In this document: piece by piece, positions 1 through 8,214 of the stretch
Numbering within the stretch: position 1 is the first letter of the stretch
Layout: each line of letters opens with the position of its first letter
Assembly: GCF_905196875.1 (NCBI RefSeq)
Contig: NZ_CAJJWO010000004.1
Span: 124,001 to 188,000 of the forward strand
From: an uncultured Parabacteroides sp.
Lineage (GTDB): Bacteria; Bacteroidota; Bacteroidia; Bacteroidales; Tannerellaceae
Reading direction: 5' to 3'
Length of the DNA stretch: 64,000 nucleotides
Program-made: the position numbers and the translations under genes
The notes under the pieces: model-generated
The model's database searches: none
Seen by the model: only the letters and a program-made list of their open reading frames with translations
What the model was told of the DNA's origin: nothing

Positions 1-1236
1 GGTAGTGTGACCGGTATGGCCTGGAACCTGCGTTTCGGTCTGGGTGAAGACGGCTCGTTGTCGGCTGCCGACTCGGCACGTACGTTCACTGCCGAACCGA
101 ATACCTCGTATCGCATGATCCTGATGTATCCGAGCGGAAGCGTGGATAAGAACCAGCTGCTGTTTGCCGTAGCCGCTTACAACTTTGCCAACTTTATGGT
201 GAAGGAGTTCGACCTGACCTTCGAAGAGGCAGGTCCGATGTCGATGCTCAATATCAGCGGATTTAACGGCATCAATGAAATACTCCAGTATTATAAGATG
301 ATATATGGTAAAGACGGTTATGCCCAGGCACTGGACAAGAACGTAGCTATCCTCCCGATCTCCGATGATAACTACGAGACATTGATGCGCGGAAAGACGC
401 TGGAAGAATACATCGACTTCTTCGATGAAAACTACGGAGAGGAAGTTCCTGAATTAGCAGCCCGTTGGAAAAATCGTATGGAGGAAGCAGAAGAGGAACA
501 ACAGCCGGAAGAAGTAGATCCGGAAGAGGAAACCCCGGCTGTGATAACAGAAGAAGAACCGGCCCGTCGGGAAGAAGCTCCGGCAGAAGCCGAAAAACCT
601 GCAGTGCAGCCTGCTGCCAAGGATACGGTTATTCCGGAAGTTGCAGCTCCCGACAGTATTGTAACTGTCCCTGTTCCTGTCTTGCCTGGCGATACCCTCA
701 CCGTGCAGCCGGTTATTCCGGAAACGGTAACCACCGTAACGCCACAGGACACTGTGCCTGTCGTTCAGGCTCCGGAAGAGAAAGAGCTCACATTAAAAGA
801 GATCGAAGCTATCCGTAAGCGTGAAGCCGAGGAGGAAGCCGCTCGTAAGGAAGTCGCCCGCAAAGAGTTTGAAGCACAACAGAAAGCTGAAAAAGAATTG
901 CAGGAACAAAAAGCTAAAGAACGTGCCGACGAACTGAAAAAGCAGCAGGAAGAAGAAAAAGCTCTTCTGAAAGCAAAAGCAGAACGCGAAAAGCAACTGG
1001 AACAAGATCGTAAGAACAAGCTGAAACAAGCAGAAGCCGATCGCAAAGCCAAGCTGAAAGCCCGTGAAGAACTGCGTAAGCAGAAGGAGCGCGATTATAA
1101 GGAAAATCAGAAGAAGAAAGAAAAAGAGCGCAAACAAAAGGAAAAAGATTATCAGGAAAAACTCAAAGCCAAAGAGAAAGCCCGTCGGGAAGCTCTGAAG
1201 GCTAAAGAGGCGGCAGCTCGTGCCCGTAAGAAATAA
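1..1236 (+). CDS. C-terminal part of SprE/PorW-like TPR protein (partial)
   Basis: The frame is open from the first base, so the true start lies upstream and 411 residues are visible. Residues about 30-155 form a compact alpha/beta module that resembles the C-terminal module of Bacteroidota TPR lipoproteins such as SprE/PorW, which take part in type IX secretion and gliding. After it comes a Glu/Pro-rich stretch and a long Lys/Glu/Ala/Arg-rich charged helix (about 260-411), likely coiled coil. No TPR is visible because the N-terminus is missing, so the family call rests on the module alone. T9SS-sorted proteins elsewhere in the window make it plausible. It could be another TPR protein of unknown role. 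Confidence 0.5.
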   Translation, partial: GSVTGMAWNLRFGLGEDGSLSAADSARTFTAEPNTSYRMILMYPSGSVDKNQLLFAVAAYNFANFMVKEFDLTFEEAGPMSMLNISGFNGINEILQYYKMIYGKDGYAQALDKNVAILPISDDNYETLMRGKTLEEYIDFFDENYGEEVPELAARWKNRMEEAEEEQQPEEVDPEEETPAVITEEEPARREEAPAEAEKPAVQPAAKDTVIPEVAAPDSIVTVPVPVLPGDTLTVQPVIPETVTTVTPQDTVPVVQAPEEKELTLKEIEAIRKREAEEEAARKEVARKEFEAQQKAEKELQEQKAKERADELKKQQEEEKALLKAKAEREKQLEQDRKNKLKQAEADRKAKLKAREELRKQKERDYKENQKKKEKERKQKEKDYQEKLKAKEKARREALKAKEAAARARKK

Positions 1237-1255
1237 AGAAAATAAGAAGTAACGG

Positions 1256-1300
1256 AAAAAGGTGTATCAAAATAGCCAATGCTATCAGATACACCTTTTA
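1256..1300. terminator. Bidirectional terminator hairpin
   Basis: An inverted repeat (GGTGTATC and GATACACC) is flanked by A-rich and T-rich runs on both sides. It lies between the converging PorW-like gene and uxaC and can serve both. Confidence 0.8.
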
Positions 1301-1322
1301 TTATGCTAAAAACTACCAATGG

Positions 1323-2726
1323 TCAAAATCCGAAATACTGCTTTGCATTATTGTAGCTGATATCTTCTACCATCTTACCGATGAAAGGCAGTTCGGAAGC
1401 CGGCAGTTCTCCGTTTTCCACCTCTTTACCCAACATATTGCAAAGGATGCGGCGGAAGTATTCATGACGCGGATACGACAGGAAACTGCGTGAGTCGGTC
1501 AGCATACCAACAAAGCGGCTCAATAATCCCAGGTCGGAGAGCGTGTTCATCTGGTCTTCCATGCCATGGATCTGATCCAGGAACCACCAACCGGCGCCGT
1601 ATTGCATTTTGCCCGGCAGCGAACCGTCGTTGAAGCTATACGCCGTTGTCATCATCACGGCACTATCTTTCGGGTTCAGGTTGTAGAAGATTGTTTTCGT
1701 CAACAGACCTTCTGATTCCAGACGGCTGAGGAAGCGGATCATCGGTTCTGCTATTTCAAGGTCTCCGATCGCGTCATAACCCGTATCCGGCCCCAGTTTC
1801 TTAAACATGCGGGCGTTGTTGTTGCGGGTCGGGCCGATATGGAACTGTTGTGCCCAGTTGCTGCGGGCATCCATAACAGCCAGTTCGTAAAGCATGGCGG
1901 AACGGAACTTATCTATTTCTTCGCCTGTCAACGCCTTATTCATACGGGCTTTCATAAAGATGGCCTCTATTTCCGCATTTGTATAAGGTGTTGCATAGAA
2001 GGTACTCAATCCGTGATCGGATACGCAGCAGCCGATCGATTCAAAGAAATCGTGACGCTTTTGCAAGGCGGCCAGTAAATCTTTGAAAGAGAGGATCGAC
2101 ATGCCGGAAGCGGCTTCCAGTTTAGTAAGGTATTCATTGTAAGCTGCAAGGTTTTCGATCGCCATCGCTTTGTCCGGACGCCAGGTCGGAAGCACTTTCG
2201 TGGACAGGCCGGTGTTACGGATCGCTTTGTGATATTCCAGTGAGTCGATCGGATCGTCAGTCGTGCAAACCACCTCCACATTCATACGTTCCATAATTGC
2301 CTGGGCACGGAATTCGGGTGTTTGCAGCTTGGCGGTGCATTCGTCGTATATCTTACGGGCGGTTGAAGGGTTCAACACCTTATCGACACCAAATATACGG
2401 CTAAGTTCCAGATGCGTCCAGTGGTAAAGCGGGTTGCGCATAGCGTGCTGTAACGTATCGGCCCACTTCTGGAACTTCTCGAATGAAGGTTTGTCGCCGG
2501 TGATATATTCTTCGGGGACACCGTTGGCACGCATCGCACGCCATTTGTAATGATCCCCACCCAACCAAATCTCTGTCAGGTCGGCAAACTGGTAGTTGTC
2601 GGCAATCTGCTGCGGGATCAGGTGACAATGATAGTCGATGATCGGCATTTTCGCTGCATGCTCGTGATACAGCTTCCGGGCTGTATCCGTCTGAAGCAGG
2701 AAGTCAGCATCAAGAAATGGTTTCAT
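1323..2726 (-). CDS. uxaC: Glucuronate isomerase
   Basis: Uronate isomerase (EC 5.3.1.12) interconverts D-glucuronate and D-fructuronate, and D-galacturonate and D-tagaturonate, in the cytosol. The 467-residue length is normal for the family. The amidohydrolase-like metal motif DYHCHL lies near residue 31, and the family signature is recognisable throughout. It is the last gene of a minus-strand set kdgK-eda-uxaC, starting 3 bp after the eda stop, so translation is probably coupled. The other enzymes normally needed (uxuB/uxaB, uxuA/uxaA) are not in this window. The identification is secure. Confidence 0.95.
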   Translation of the reverse strand: MKPFLDADFLLQTDTARKLYHEHAAKMPIIDYHCHLIPQQIADNYQFADLTEIWLGGDHYKWRAMRANGVPEEYITGDKPSFEKFQKWADTLQHAMRNPLYHWTHLELSRIFGVDKVLNPSTARKIYDECTAKLQTPEFRAQAIMERMNVEVVCTTDDPIDSLEYHKAIRNTGLSTKVLPTWRPDKAMAIENLAAYNEYLTKLEAASGMSILSFKDLLAALQKRHDFFESIGCCVSDHGLSTFYATPYTNAEIEAIFMKARMNKALTGEEIDKFRSAMLYELAVMDARSNWAQQFHIGPTRNNNARMFKKLGPDTGYDAIGDLEIAEPMIRFLSRLESEGLLTKTIFYNLNPKDSAVMMTTAYSFNDGSLPGKMQYGAGWWFLDQIHGMEDQMNTLSDLGLLSRFVGMLTDSRSFLSYPRHEYFRRILCNMLGKEVENGELPASELPFIGKMVEDISYNNAKQYFGF

Positions 2727-2729
2727 AGC

Positions 2730-3398
2730 TTAACGGTATTTTTTGATAATACTTAATGCGTTACTGCAAAGTGCCGTAATAGCTTTCCAATCCTTTGCTG
2801 CGATAGCTTCTTTCGGGAACAGGTTGGAACCCATTCCAACACAAGTTACGCCTGCTTTGAACCAGGCTGACAAGTTTTCTTCCGTCGGTTCTACCGCTCC
2901 TGTTGCCATAATCATAGACCAGGGCATCGGGGCTTTGATATTCTTAACAAAAGAAGGACCTCCCACGTTACCTGCCGGGAATACTTTACACAAGTCGCAT
3001 CCCACTTCCTGTGCAAAACCTATTTCCGAAACAGAACCGCATCCCGGGGTATAAGGAACCAGGCGACGGTTGCATATTTTTGCAATTTCCGGGTTGAACA
3101 GCGGACCTACTACGAAGTTTGCCCCCAATTGCAGGAATAAAGCCGCTGTAGCCGGATCGACGATCGACCCGATCCCCAACACCATTTCCGGACATTCCAC
3201 GGCAGCATATTTTACCAGTTCGGCAAACACTTCGTGGGCGAAGTCACCGCGGTTGGTAAATTCGAATGCACGTACACCACCTTCATAACAGGCTTTCAAT
3301 ACCTGTTTGGCTGTTTCTATATCTTTATTATAATAGACAGGTACCATTCCGGTGCTTATCATCGCATCCAATACCTGCATTTTACTAAATCTGGCCAT
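2730..3398 (-). CDS. eda: KDPG/KHG aldolase
   Basis: 2-dehydro-3-deoxy-6-phosphogluconate aldolase (4.1.2.14) splits KDPG to pyruvate and glyceraldehyde-3-phosphate. It is a TIM-barrel class I aldolase of 222 residues. The Schiff-base lysine sits in the KVFPA motif, and EFTNRG and VPYTPGC are typical family blocks. A longer in-frame start exists 42 bp upstream at 3440, but those codons lie in an inverted repeat. The ATG giving MARFSKMQ matches the usual start of this family better. It acts just after KdgK, encoded upstream, and is followed 3 bp later by uxaC. Confidence 0.93.
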   Translation of the reverse strand: MARFSKMQVLDAMISTGMVPVYYNKDIETAKQVLKACYEGGVRAFEFTNRGDFAHEVFAELVKYAAVECPEMVLGIGSIVDPATAALFLQLGANFVVGPLFNPEIAKICNRRLVPYTPGCGSVSEIGFAQEVGCDLCKVFPAGNVGGPSFVKNIKAPMPWSMIMATGAVEPTEENLSAWFKAGVTCVGMGSNLFPKEAIAAKDWKAITALCSNALSIIKKYR

Positions 3399-3423
3399 TG
3401 TTAATAATTGTTTAATGTGATCA

Positions 3424-3500
3424 ATATGCCAATGTGCCAATTTAAGTTACTAATGGATTTTTCCATTGGCATATTGGCACATTTTCTTATTGGCTTATTA
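3424..3500. repeat. GCCAAT-rich inverted repeat between kdgK and eda
   Basis: Two copies of a TGCCAATRTGCCAAT-like motif face each other across about 24 bp, with a third partial unit (TTATTGGCTTATTA) beside them. The arms pair over 17 bp with two mismatches. It lies inside an operon, so it may be a processing or mRNA-stability element, or a dispersed repeat, rather than a simple terminator. Confidence 0.6.
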
Positions 3501-3505
3501 TTATA

Positions 3506-4549
3506 TTATCTTGAAACGCGTCCTGATCCGTCGCCTTCCATCAGTTTCTCCACTTCGTCGACAGTTACCTGGTTGAAGTCACCATAGATGGTGTGTTTCA
3601 GGCAGGAAGCAGCGACAGCGAAGTCGAGTGCTTTCTGATCGTCGGTCGTATAAGTGAGCAGACCATAGATCAGGCCACCCATGAATGAATCGCCACCGCC
3701 TACACGGTCAACGATGTGTGTGATATCGTAACGGCGTGACTGATATAGTTTTCCGTCTGCATACAGAACGCCTCCCCATGTATTGTGGTTGGCATTGATC
3801 GAACCGCGCAGGGTGATGATCACTTTCTTTGCGCGCGGGAATTTAGCCATCAGTTGTGTACAAACCGATTCAAATTCGGCAGCATTTACCTCACCGGCAG
3901 TCTGTGCCACATCGAAACCTTCCGGTTTGATGCCGAATACCTTTTCTGCATCCTCTTCATTTCCGAGAATAACATCACATCCGGCAACCAATGCAGGCAT
4001 TATTTCAGAAGCCGTCTTTCCGTATTTCCACAGGTTTTTGCGGTAGTTGATATCGCAGGAAACGGGAATACCCAGTCTGTTGGCTGTCTGTATAGCTTCT
4101 AGGCAAGCATCGGCAGCACCTTGTGAGATAGCCGGCGTGATACCCGTCCAGTGGAACCAGGAAGCATCTTTCAATACCTCTTCCCAATTGATCATTCCCG
4201 GCTGGATTTCAGCAATAGAAGAATGTGCACGATCGTAAACAACCTTGCTGGCACGTGCTACGGCTCCTGTTTCCAGGAAGTAGATACCCAGGCGGTCGCC
4301 TCCATAAACAATATGTGAAGTACCGACACCATATTTACGTAAATCCATTACACAGGCACGTGCAATATCGTTTTTCGGTAAACGGGTAACAAACTCTGCT
4401 GCGATCCCGTAGTTTGCCAATGATACGGCAACATTGGCTTCACCACCGCCAAAGGTGGCATTCAATTGATTACTCTGACTAAAACGGAGATAATCTGGTG
4501 TGGCCAGTCTGAGCATTATCTCTCCAAAGGTTATTACTTTTTTATCCAT
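3506..4549 (-). CDS. kdgK: 2-keto-3-deoxygluconate kinase (PfkB family)
   Basis: This sugar kinase phosphorylates 2-dehydro-3-deoxygluconate with ATP to give KDPG for the aldolase encoded next. It has 347 residues. It shows the PfkB/ribokinase N-terminal glycine block (FGGGEANVAVSLANYG) and the C-terminal catalytic motif VGGGDSFMGG with the base Asp. PfkB kinases are hard to tell apart by substrate, so the KDG assignment leans on the eda and uxaC neighbours. The start at the ATG giving MDKKVITFGEIM is preferred over an upstream in-frame ATG at 4576, which overlaps the promoter -7 box. Confidence 0.87.
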   Translation of the reverse strand: MDKKVITFGEIMLRLATPDYLRFSQSNQLNATFGGGEANVAVSLANYGIAAEFVTRLPKNDIARACVMDLRKYGVGTSHIVYGGDRLGIYFLETGAVARASKVVYDRAHSSIAEIQPGMINWEEVLKDASWFHWTGITPAISQGAADACLEAIQTANRLGIPVSCDINYRKNLWKYGKTASEIMPALVAGCDVILGNEEDAEKVFGIKPEGFDVAQTAGEVNAAEFESVCTQLMAKFPRAKKVIITLRGSINANHNTWGGVLYADGKLYQSRRYDITHIVDRVGGGDSFMGGLIYGLLTYTTDDQKALDFAVAASCLKHTIYGDFNQVTVDEVEKLMEGDGSGRVSR

Positions 4550-4573
4550 GGCATAAACTTTTATTATCCAGTG

Positions 4574-4581
4574 CAAAAGTA
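4574..4581 (-). promoter_or_regulatory. -7 box of kdgK-eda-uxaC promoter
   Basis: On the minus strand the bases read TACTTTTG, matching the Bacteroides -7 consensus TAnnTTTG, and give a leader of about 20 nt before kdgK. No good -33 TTTG is visible. Confidence 0.5.
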
Positions 4582-4673
4582 GTAGATTATATTTAAAAAC
4601 CTAATATGTGTGTGCGAAAACATTTGCACAAAATGGAATTAAATAGAAGGAGTCTTGATTATAATATCAATCT

Positions 4674-5105
4674 TTATTTTATTTCCGAGGGCAGTAGAGA
4701 AACATGTAAAGACTTGTACCCTGCACTAAGGACTATCTTTTCATTGTGTTCAATCCATATTGAGAAAGGCTTTATGATAAAATCTTTGGTTATCGAGTCC
4801 TGCAACTCTTCTTCATAATAATGGCTGTAGTCTTCTCCTGTTTTAAATATCTCGTCTATCCGTAATGAAGCTATTTCATCAGGAGATAAGCTAACCTTTT
4901 TTTTCCATCTTTTACCGATAAAAGTTTCTTGCTTCAGTCCTTTTTCATCTGTGTAAGTGACTACTATTTTACGTGCGGACGATGTATGTACAGCTACATG
5001 ATAAGTCACACAAAACGGCTCTTTTTCTTTCTTTTCGTGACTTTTCCAAAAGACCAGTAAGGATAAGGCTAACGCCATTAATAGTAGTGTGTATATTTTA
5101 TTCAT
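4674..5105 (-). CDS. Small membrane-anchored or secreted protein of unknown function
   Basis: The 143-residue protein starts with one hydrophobic helix (MNKIYTLLLMALALSLLV), which is either an uncleaved anchor or a signal peptide. The rest is a charged, beta-rich domain of about 115 residues. I recognise no family. An in-frame ATG 69 bp upstream would add residues that do not look like a signal, so the shorter start is used. It is divergent from the XRE regulator at 5307, and the shared 200-bp gap holds a double-palindrome operator. It is therefore a likely target of that regulator. Confidence 0.7.
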   Translation of the reverse strand: MNKIYTLLLMALALSLLVFWKSHEKKEKEPFCVTYHVAVHTSSARKIVVTYTDEKGLKQETFIGKRWKKKVSLSPDEIASLRIDEIFKTGEDYSHYYEEELQDSITKDFIIKPFSIWIEHNEKIVLSAGYKSLHVSLLPSEIK

Positions 5106-5159
5106 AACAACTCTTTGTGCAAAGTTCGGCATATAATTTTGAATAGATGTAGAAGATTT

Positions 5160-5198
5160 ACTTGTAAAATACAAGTAACCTACTTGTATTTTACAAGT
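5160..5198. promoter_or_regulatory. Twin palindromic operator
   Basis: Two 17-bp palindromes, ACTTGTAAAATACAAGT and ACTTGTATTTTACAAGT, lie 5 bp apart. Together they form a perfect 18-bp inverted repeat around ACC. It sits between the small membrane-protein gene and the XRE regulator gene and is the most likely binding site of that regulator. Confidence 0.75.
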
Positions 5199-5271
5199 TC
5201 GTGCAAGGAGCAGAAAGGCTGGATATTTTGTTATATCCCTGCATCTTCATCGAAATATGGAGATTTGTTCA

Positions 5272-5279
5272 TATATTTG
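5272..5279 (+). promoter_or_regulatory. -7 box of XRE regulator promoter
   Basis: TATATTTG matches TAnnTTTG and lies 27 bp before the start codon, downstream of the twin palindrome. The -33 element is not clear. Confidence 0.45.
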
Positions 5280-5306
5280 TTTCACTCTTAAAAGAAAATA
5301 GGTAGC

Positions 5307-5750
5307 ATGGAAACAGAAAACGTAAAAGATAAAAAAGTTCATCAGGGTCTAAATGTCAGCAAGATACGCCGGTATGAAGATATCAAGCAAGAGGATCTGG
5401 CAGAAAAGTTAGGCGTTAGCCAGCAGTTTATTTCCCAGTTGGAACAACAACGTGAAATAGGAAGAGATTATCTCGTGAAAATTGCGGCAATCCTGAAAGT
5501 CGCACCGGAAGTGATTGAAAATATGGAAGAGACACCGATTTCTATTGTTGTTGAGAATAATAATTTTGAGAATGGAAGTAATAATACAGGAATAGGCTAT
5601 GTCAATGAAGTAAATGACAATAAGATTATTCACCCCGTTGAAAAGATAATCGAACTAAGCAAAGAGAATGCCTCCTTATACGAGCGTATGATGGCTAATG
5701 AAAAAGAGAAAGTAGCCTTACTTGAGAAGTTATTGAACGAAAAGAAATAA
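5307..5750 (+). CDS. XRE-family transcriptional regulator
   Basis: A 147-residue DNA-binding protein. Residues about 15-70 form a Cro/C1-type helix-turn-helix (QEDLAEKLGVSQQFISQLEQ is the diagnostic stretch). After it comes an Asn-rich linker and a C-terminal charged helix (about 105-147) that probably forms a coiled coil for dimerisation. Such short XRE proteins are usually autoregulatory. The twin palindrome upstream fits two dimers covering both divergent promoters. No toxin is evident next to it, although the divergent membrane protein is a possible partner. A 22-bp palindromic repeat array begins 20 bp after its stop. Confidence 0.87.
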   Translation: METENVKDKKVHQGLNVSKIRRYEDIKQEDLAEKLGVSQQFISQLEQQREIGRDYLVKIAAILKVAPEVIENMEETPISIVVENNNFENGSNNTGIGYVNEVNDNKIIHPVEKIIELSKENASLYERMMANEKEKVALLEKLLNEKK

Positions 5751-5770
5751 ACTTTTTATCTTTACAAATT

Positions 5771-5858
5771 GCTTGTCGATAATTATCGACAGGCTTGTTG
5801 ATAATTGTGGGCAAGCCTGCTGATAATTGTGAGCAGATTTGTCGACAATTATCAGCAA
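5771..5858. repeat. Four tandem 22-bp palindromic repeats
   Basis: Four imperfect units of exactly 22 bp start at 5771, 5793, 5815 and 5837. The first contains the perfect palindrome TGTCGATAATTATCGACA and the others are variants of it (TTGATAATTGTGGGCAA, CTGATAATTGTGAGCAG, GTCGACAATTATCAGCAA). The array fills the gap between the converging XRE and DUF418 genes. Confidence 0.85.
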
Positions 5859-5922
5859 GCAATTACTTACCATGTTTTTTTCATTTCCCCGGCATATAAA
5901 TCACTTTTCCTGCCGGTTGTTT

Positions 5923-7113
5923 TCAATTCCCGGAATTGATCCAGGTGAGTTTATGCCACAAACCTTCGAGCGGACCTTGTTTATGACTCTTCAGCCACCA
6001 TTTACAGAAGCTGACCTGCAAGAGGAAGAGGACAAAGCCGATAAGCAGGCTGATTGCATAACCGCAGTAAGGTGCCAGATATAATCCGAAAGGGAAATAG
6101 ATGATCGCACCGAGTATAGACTGTGATATATAATTGGTAAGACTCATTTTGCCGTAGAACCGTAGCCCGGAAGTCAGCTTCTTGAATGACTCTTTCCGGT
6201 ATAACAGAACGAACGAGGAAACCAATACGATTGTAAAGGCAAACTTCTGCCACATATCCAGAATAACACCGACACTTTGTTTTATCAAAGCAATATCGCT
6301 ATTGTCGTATAACATGACCTTCAGCTGGTACAACGGGCAGAATACGATAGACGAGATGATCAGCGCCTTTACCCAGAAACGGGTATTGTCGTCGGATGTG
6401 ACGAACAGTTGCTTTCTGCCGATCAGTAATCCCAGCATGAATAGTCCGGCTGTTTGCAGGAAACGCCCCGCACCGATCGCCCAGAACAGACTTGCTTTCT
6501 GTCCCAGAGTCACATTACCCCAGATGAATTTCCAGAAATTCCCTTCTTTGGTGTATTCGGCTACTTCCCCATACATTTCGCCGACGCCCAGATTGGGTAA
6601 GGTGTATTCGGGATTGAACAAGCTGGCGATGTAATGAAACCATTCCACCGGTTGCAGCAACAGGATAATCGCAGTGATCAGTATAGCTTTGTCGCTCCAT
6701 TTGCGAACGAGGAAAAGGAAGAGTCCGACAACGCAGAATAACAGTAACACATCACCTGCCGGAAAGAAGGCGGCGTTTAGCGTGGCAAAGCCTGCCAATA
6801 GAAGCAGACGCCAGAGGAAACGATATCCGAAGTCTTTCCCTTTTTTCAGTTGATTGGTATATTGGATGTAAAATGTGAAGCCGAATAACAGCGAAAAGAT
6901 AGCATACGCTTTTCCTGCAAAAAGAGAGAATGTGACACTGAATACCCCTTCGTTCAGGATATTCAGCCATTCCGGCTGGGTGGCCGGATCGGGATAGACC
7001 GGGAAGATAAAGTGTTCCAGGTTATGAACAAGGATAATAGCCAACACGGCAAAGCCGCGCAGGGCATCCACCACTTCGATGCGTGGAATCTTGGTAAGGG
7101 TTGTTTGTTGCAT
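5923..7113 (-). CDS. DUF418 family inner-membrane protein
   Basis: A 396-residue polytopic protein related to E. coli YeiB. The start IEVVDALRGFAVLAIILVHN is the family signature, and about eight to ten hydrophobic helices follow. The C-terminal third (about 230-385) is the DUF418 domain with the typical GKMSLTNYISQS block. The family is related to membrane acyltransferases, but its reaction is not known. It starts 12 bp after the nitrilase-family gene, so the two are likely one transcript. The N-terminal Met-Gln-Gln-rich start has a plausible ATG and no better alternative. Confidence 0.85.
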   Translation of the reverse strand: MQQTTLTKIPRIEVVDALRGFAVLAIILVHNLEHFIFPVYPDPATQPEWLNILNEGVFSVTFSLFAGKAYAIFSLLFGFTFYIQYTNQLKKGKDFGYRFLWRLLLLAGFATLNAAFFPAGDVLLLFCVVGLFLFLVRKWSDKAILITAIILLLQPVEWFHYIASLFNPEYTLPNLGVGEMYGEVAEYTKEGNFWKFIWGNVTLGQKASLFWAIGAGRFLQTAGLFMLGLLIGRKQLFVTSDDNTRFWVKALIISSIVFCPLYQLKVMLYDNSDIALIKQSVGVILDMWQKFAFTIVLVSSFVLLYRKESFKKLTSGLRFYGKMSLTNYISQSILGAIIYFPFGLYLAPYCGYAISLLIGFVLFLLQVSFCKWWLKSHKQGPLEGLWHKLTWINSGN

Positions 7114-7125
7114 GATGTTTTATCT

Positions 7126-8079
7126 TTATGAGTTTGTGTTTAGCCAGGAAACTTTTTGTTCTGATGTATGAGGTTGTGAGATGATATCTGCATAGAGTTC
7201 CGGACGGCGTGCCTTCCGATAACGATATCCTCCGGCCTGTTGTAGCTTTTCCGGAATGATCGTAGCAGTAACGAAGTCGTTCCCCAATTTCCGGCATTCA
7301 GCTATTATGTCGCCGAAAGGATCTAAGATCATGGAACAACCGTTCTTTATCTCGTTGTAATCTTTACCTATCGGATTTGAAAAGACAACGTACACAGCAT
7401 TATCATAGGCACGGGCCGGAAGCCATTTCATCAACCACGCTCTGCCTTTCAGTCCGTCGAACTCCTGGCGGAGAGAGGTCGGGTCGTTCTCCTTGTTTTC
7501 CCATAAAGCCGGATCGATCAATCCGGCTCCGGGGCGGGGAGAAGGGGTGCACATCGTTACATGCGGCATAAAAATAATATCTGCTCCCAGCAGTGCGGTA
7601 GCTCGTACGTTTTCTATGATATTATTATCGTAACATATTAATATTCCGCATTTCCAGCCGTTGATATCGAATACGACATATCGGTCTCCAGGTAGAATAT
7701 TCGGGTTGATGAAAGGATGCAGTTTCCTGTATTTAGCTTTCAACCCGTTTTTATCTACACAGATTTGTGCTTTGTAAATACGGTCGGAGTCGTCGCGTTC
7801 GAAAAAGCCGGCCAGAAGTGTAACATTGGTTTCCCGTGCTATTTCAATCAACGCCTGTGTGCTTTCTCCGGATGGGATTGGTTCGGCAATGGCCAGTAAT
7901 TCTTCACGCGACAAATCTTTGGCGAATGTGTATCCGCAAACGGAACATTCGTGAAAAGCTACCACATCTGTACCTTCGGCAGAAGCTTTCAGGCAAATGT
8001 TTCGTATGGAAGATAGGTTGGCCGCTTTGTCGTTATCGATTGTCTCGAATTGAGCTGTTGTAATTCTTAATGAATTCAT
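7126..8079 (-). CDS. Carbon-nitrogen hydrolase (nitrilase superfamily)
   Basis: A cytosolic amidase of 317 residues. The three catalytic residues of the superfamily are visible: Glu in FHECSVCGY (about residue 43), Lys in KYRKLHPF (about 117) and Cys in GILICYDNN (about 148). The substrate cannot be told; N-carbamoyl compounds, omega-amides or aliphatic amides are possible. The ATG at 8079 is preferred over one at 8100, which overlaps the -7 box. It precedes the DUF418 gene by 12 bp and diverges from blaI. Confidence 0.85.
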   Translation of the reverse strand: MNSLRITTAQFETIDNDKAANLSSIRNICLKASAEGTDVVAFHECSVCGYTFAKDLSREELLAIAEPIPSGESTQALIEIARETNVTLLAGFFERDDSDRIYKAQICVDKNGLKAKYRKLHPFINPNILPGDRYVVFDINGWKCGILICYDNNIIENVRATALLGADIIFMPHVTMCTPSPRPGAGLIDPALWENKENDPTSLRQEFDGLKGRAWLMKWLPARAYDNAVYVVFSNPIGKDYNEIKNGCSMILDPFGDIIAECRKLGNDFVTATIIPEKLQQAGGYRYRKARRPELYADIISQPHTSEQKVSWLNTNS

Positions 8080-8097
8080 GGTATTATGATTAAATTG

Positions 8098-8105
8098 CAA
8101 AAGTA
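8098..8105 (-). promoter_or_regulatory. -7 box of nitrilase-DUF418 promoter
   Basis: On the minus strand the sequence TACTTTTG matches TAnnTTTG and lies 18 bp before the chosen start codon. It is identical to the kdgK -7 box. Confidence 0.45.
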
Positions 8106-8156
8106 TTACTATATAACTGAAATGCTAACTCTTTAATACTTATTAACTCCTTATCT

Positions 8157-8187
8157 ATTGTGTGTATACGATATTTTCGTAGATTTG
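8157..8187 (+). promoter_or_regulatory. blaI-blaR1 promoter
   Basis: A Bacteroides -33 element (ATTG ending at 8160) and a perfect -7 box TAGATTTG (8180-8187) are separated by 19 bp, the consensus spacing. Both BlaI-type half-site pairs overlap the -7 region. Confidence 0.75.
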
Positions 8188-8200
8188 CGATACAATCGTA
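8167..8200. promoter_or_regulatory. Two-box operator for the BlaI-type repressor
   Basis: TACGA-N5-TCGTA (8167-8181) is followed by TGCGA-N5-TCGTA (8186-8200), two similar dyads 19 bp apart. They flank and cover the -7 box and end 14 bp before the blaI start, as expected for an autorepressing dimer. Confidence 0.7.
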
Positions 8201-8214
8201 AATAAATAGGAATC

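Noticed and set aside
432..1137. Minus-strand open frames opposite the charged tail of the first gene (Ser/Cys-rich and Phe/Leu-rich)
   Set aside because: They mirror the Glu/Lys-rich codons of the real gene, are low in complexity and have no promoter.
5771..5858. 22-bp array read as a CRISPR
   Set aside because: The units abut without unique spacers, differ from each other, and no cas gene is near.
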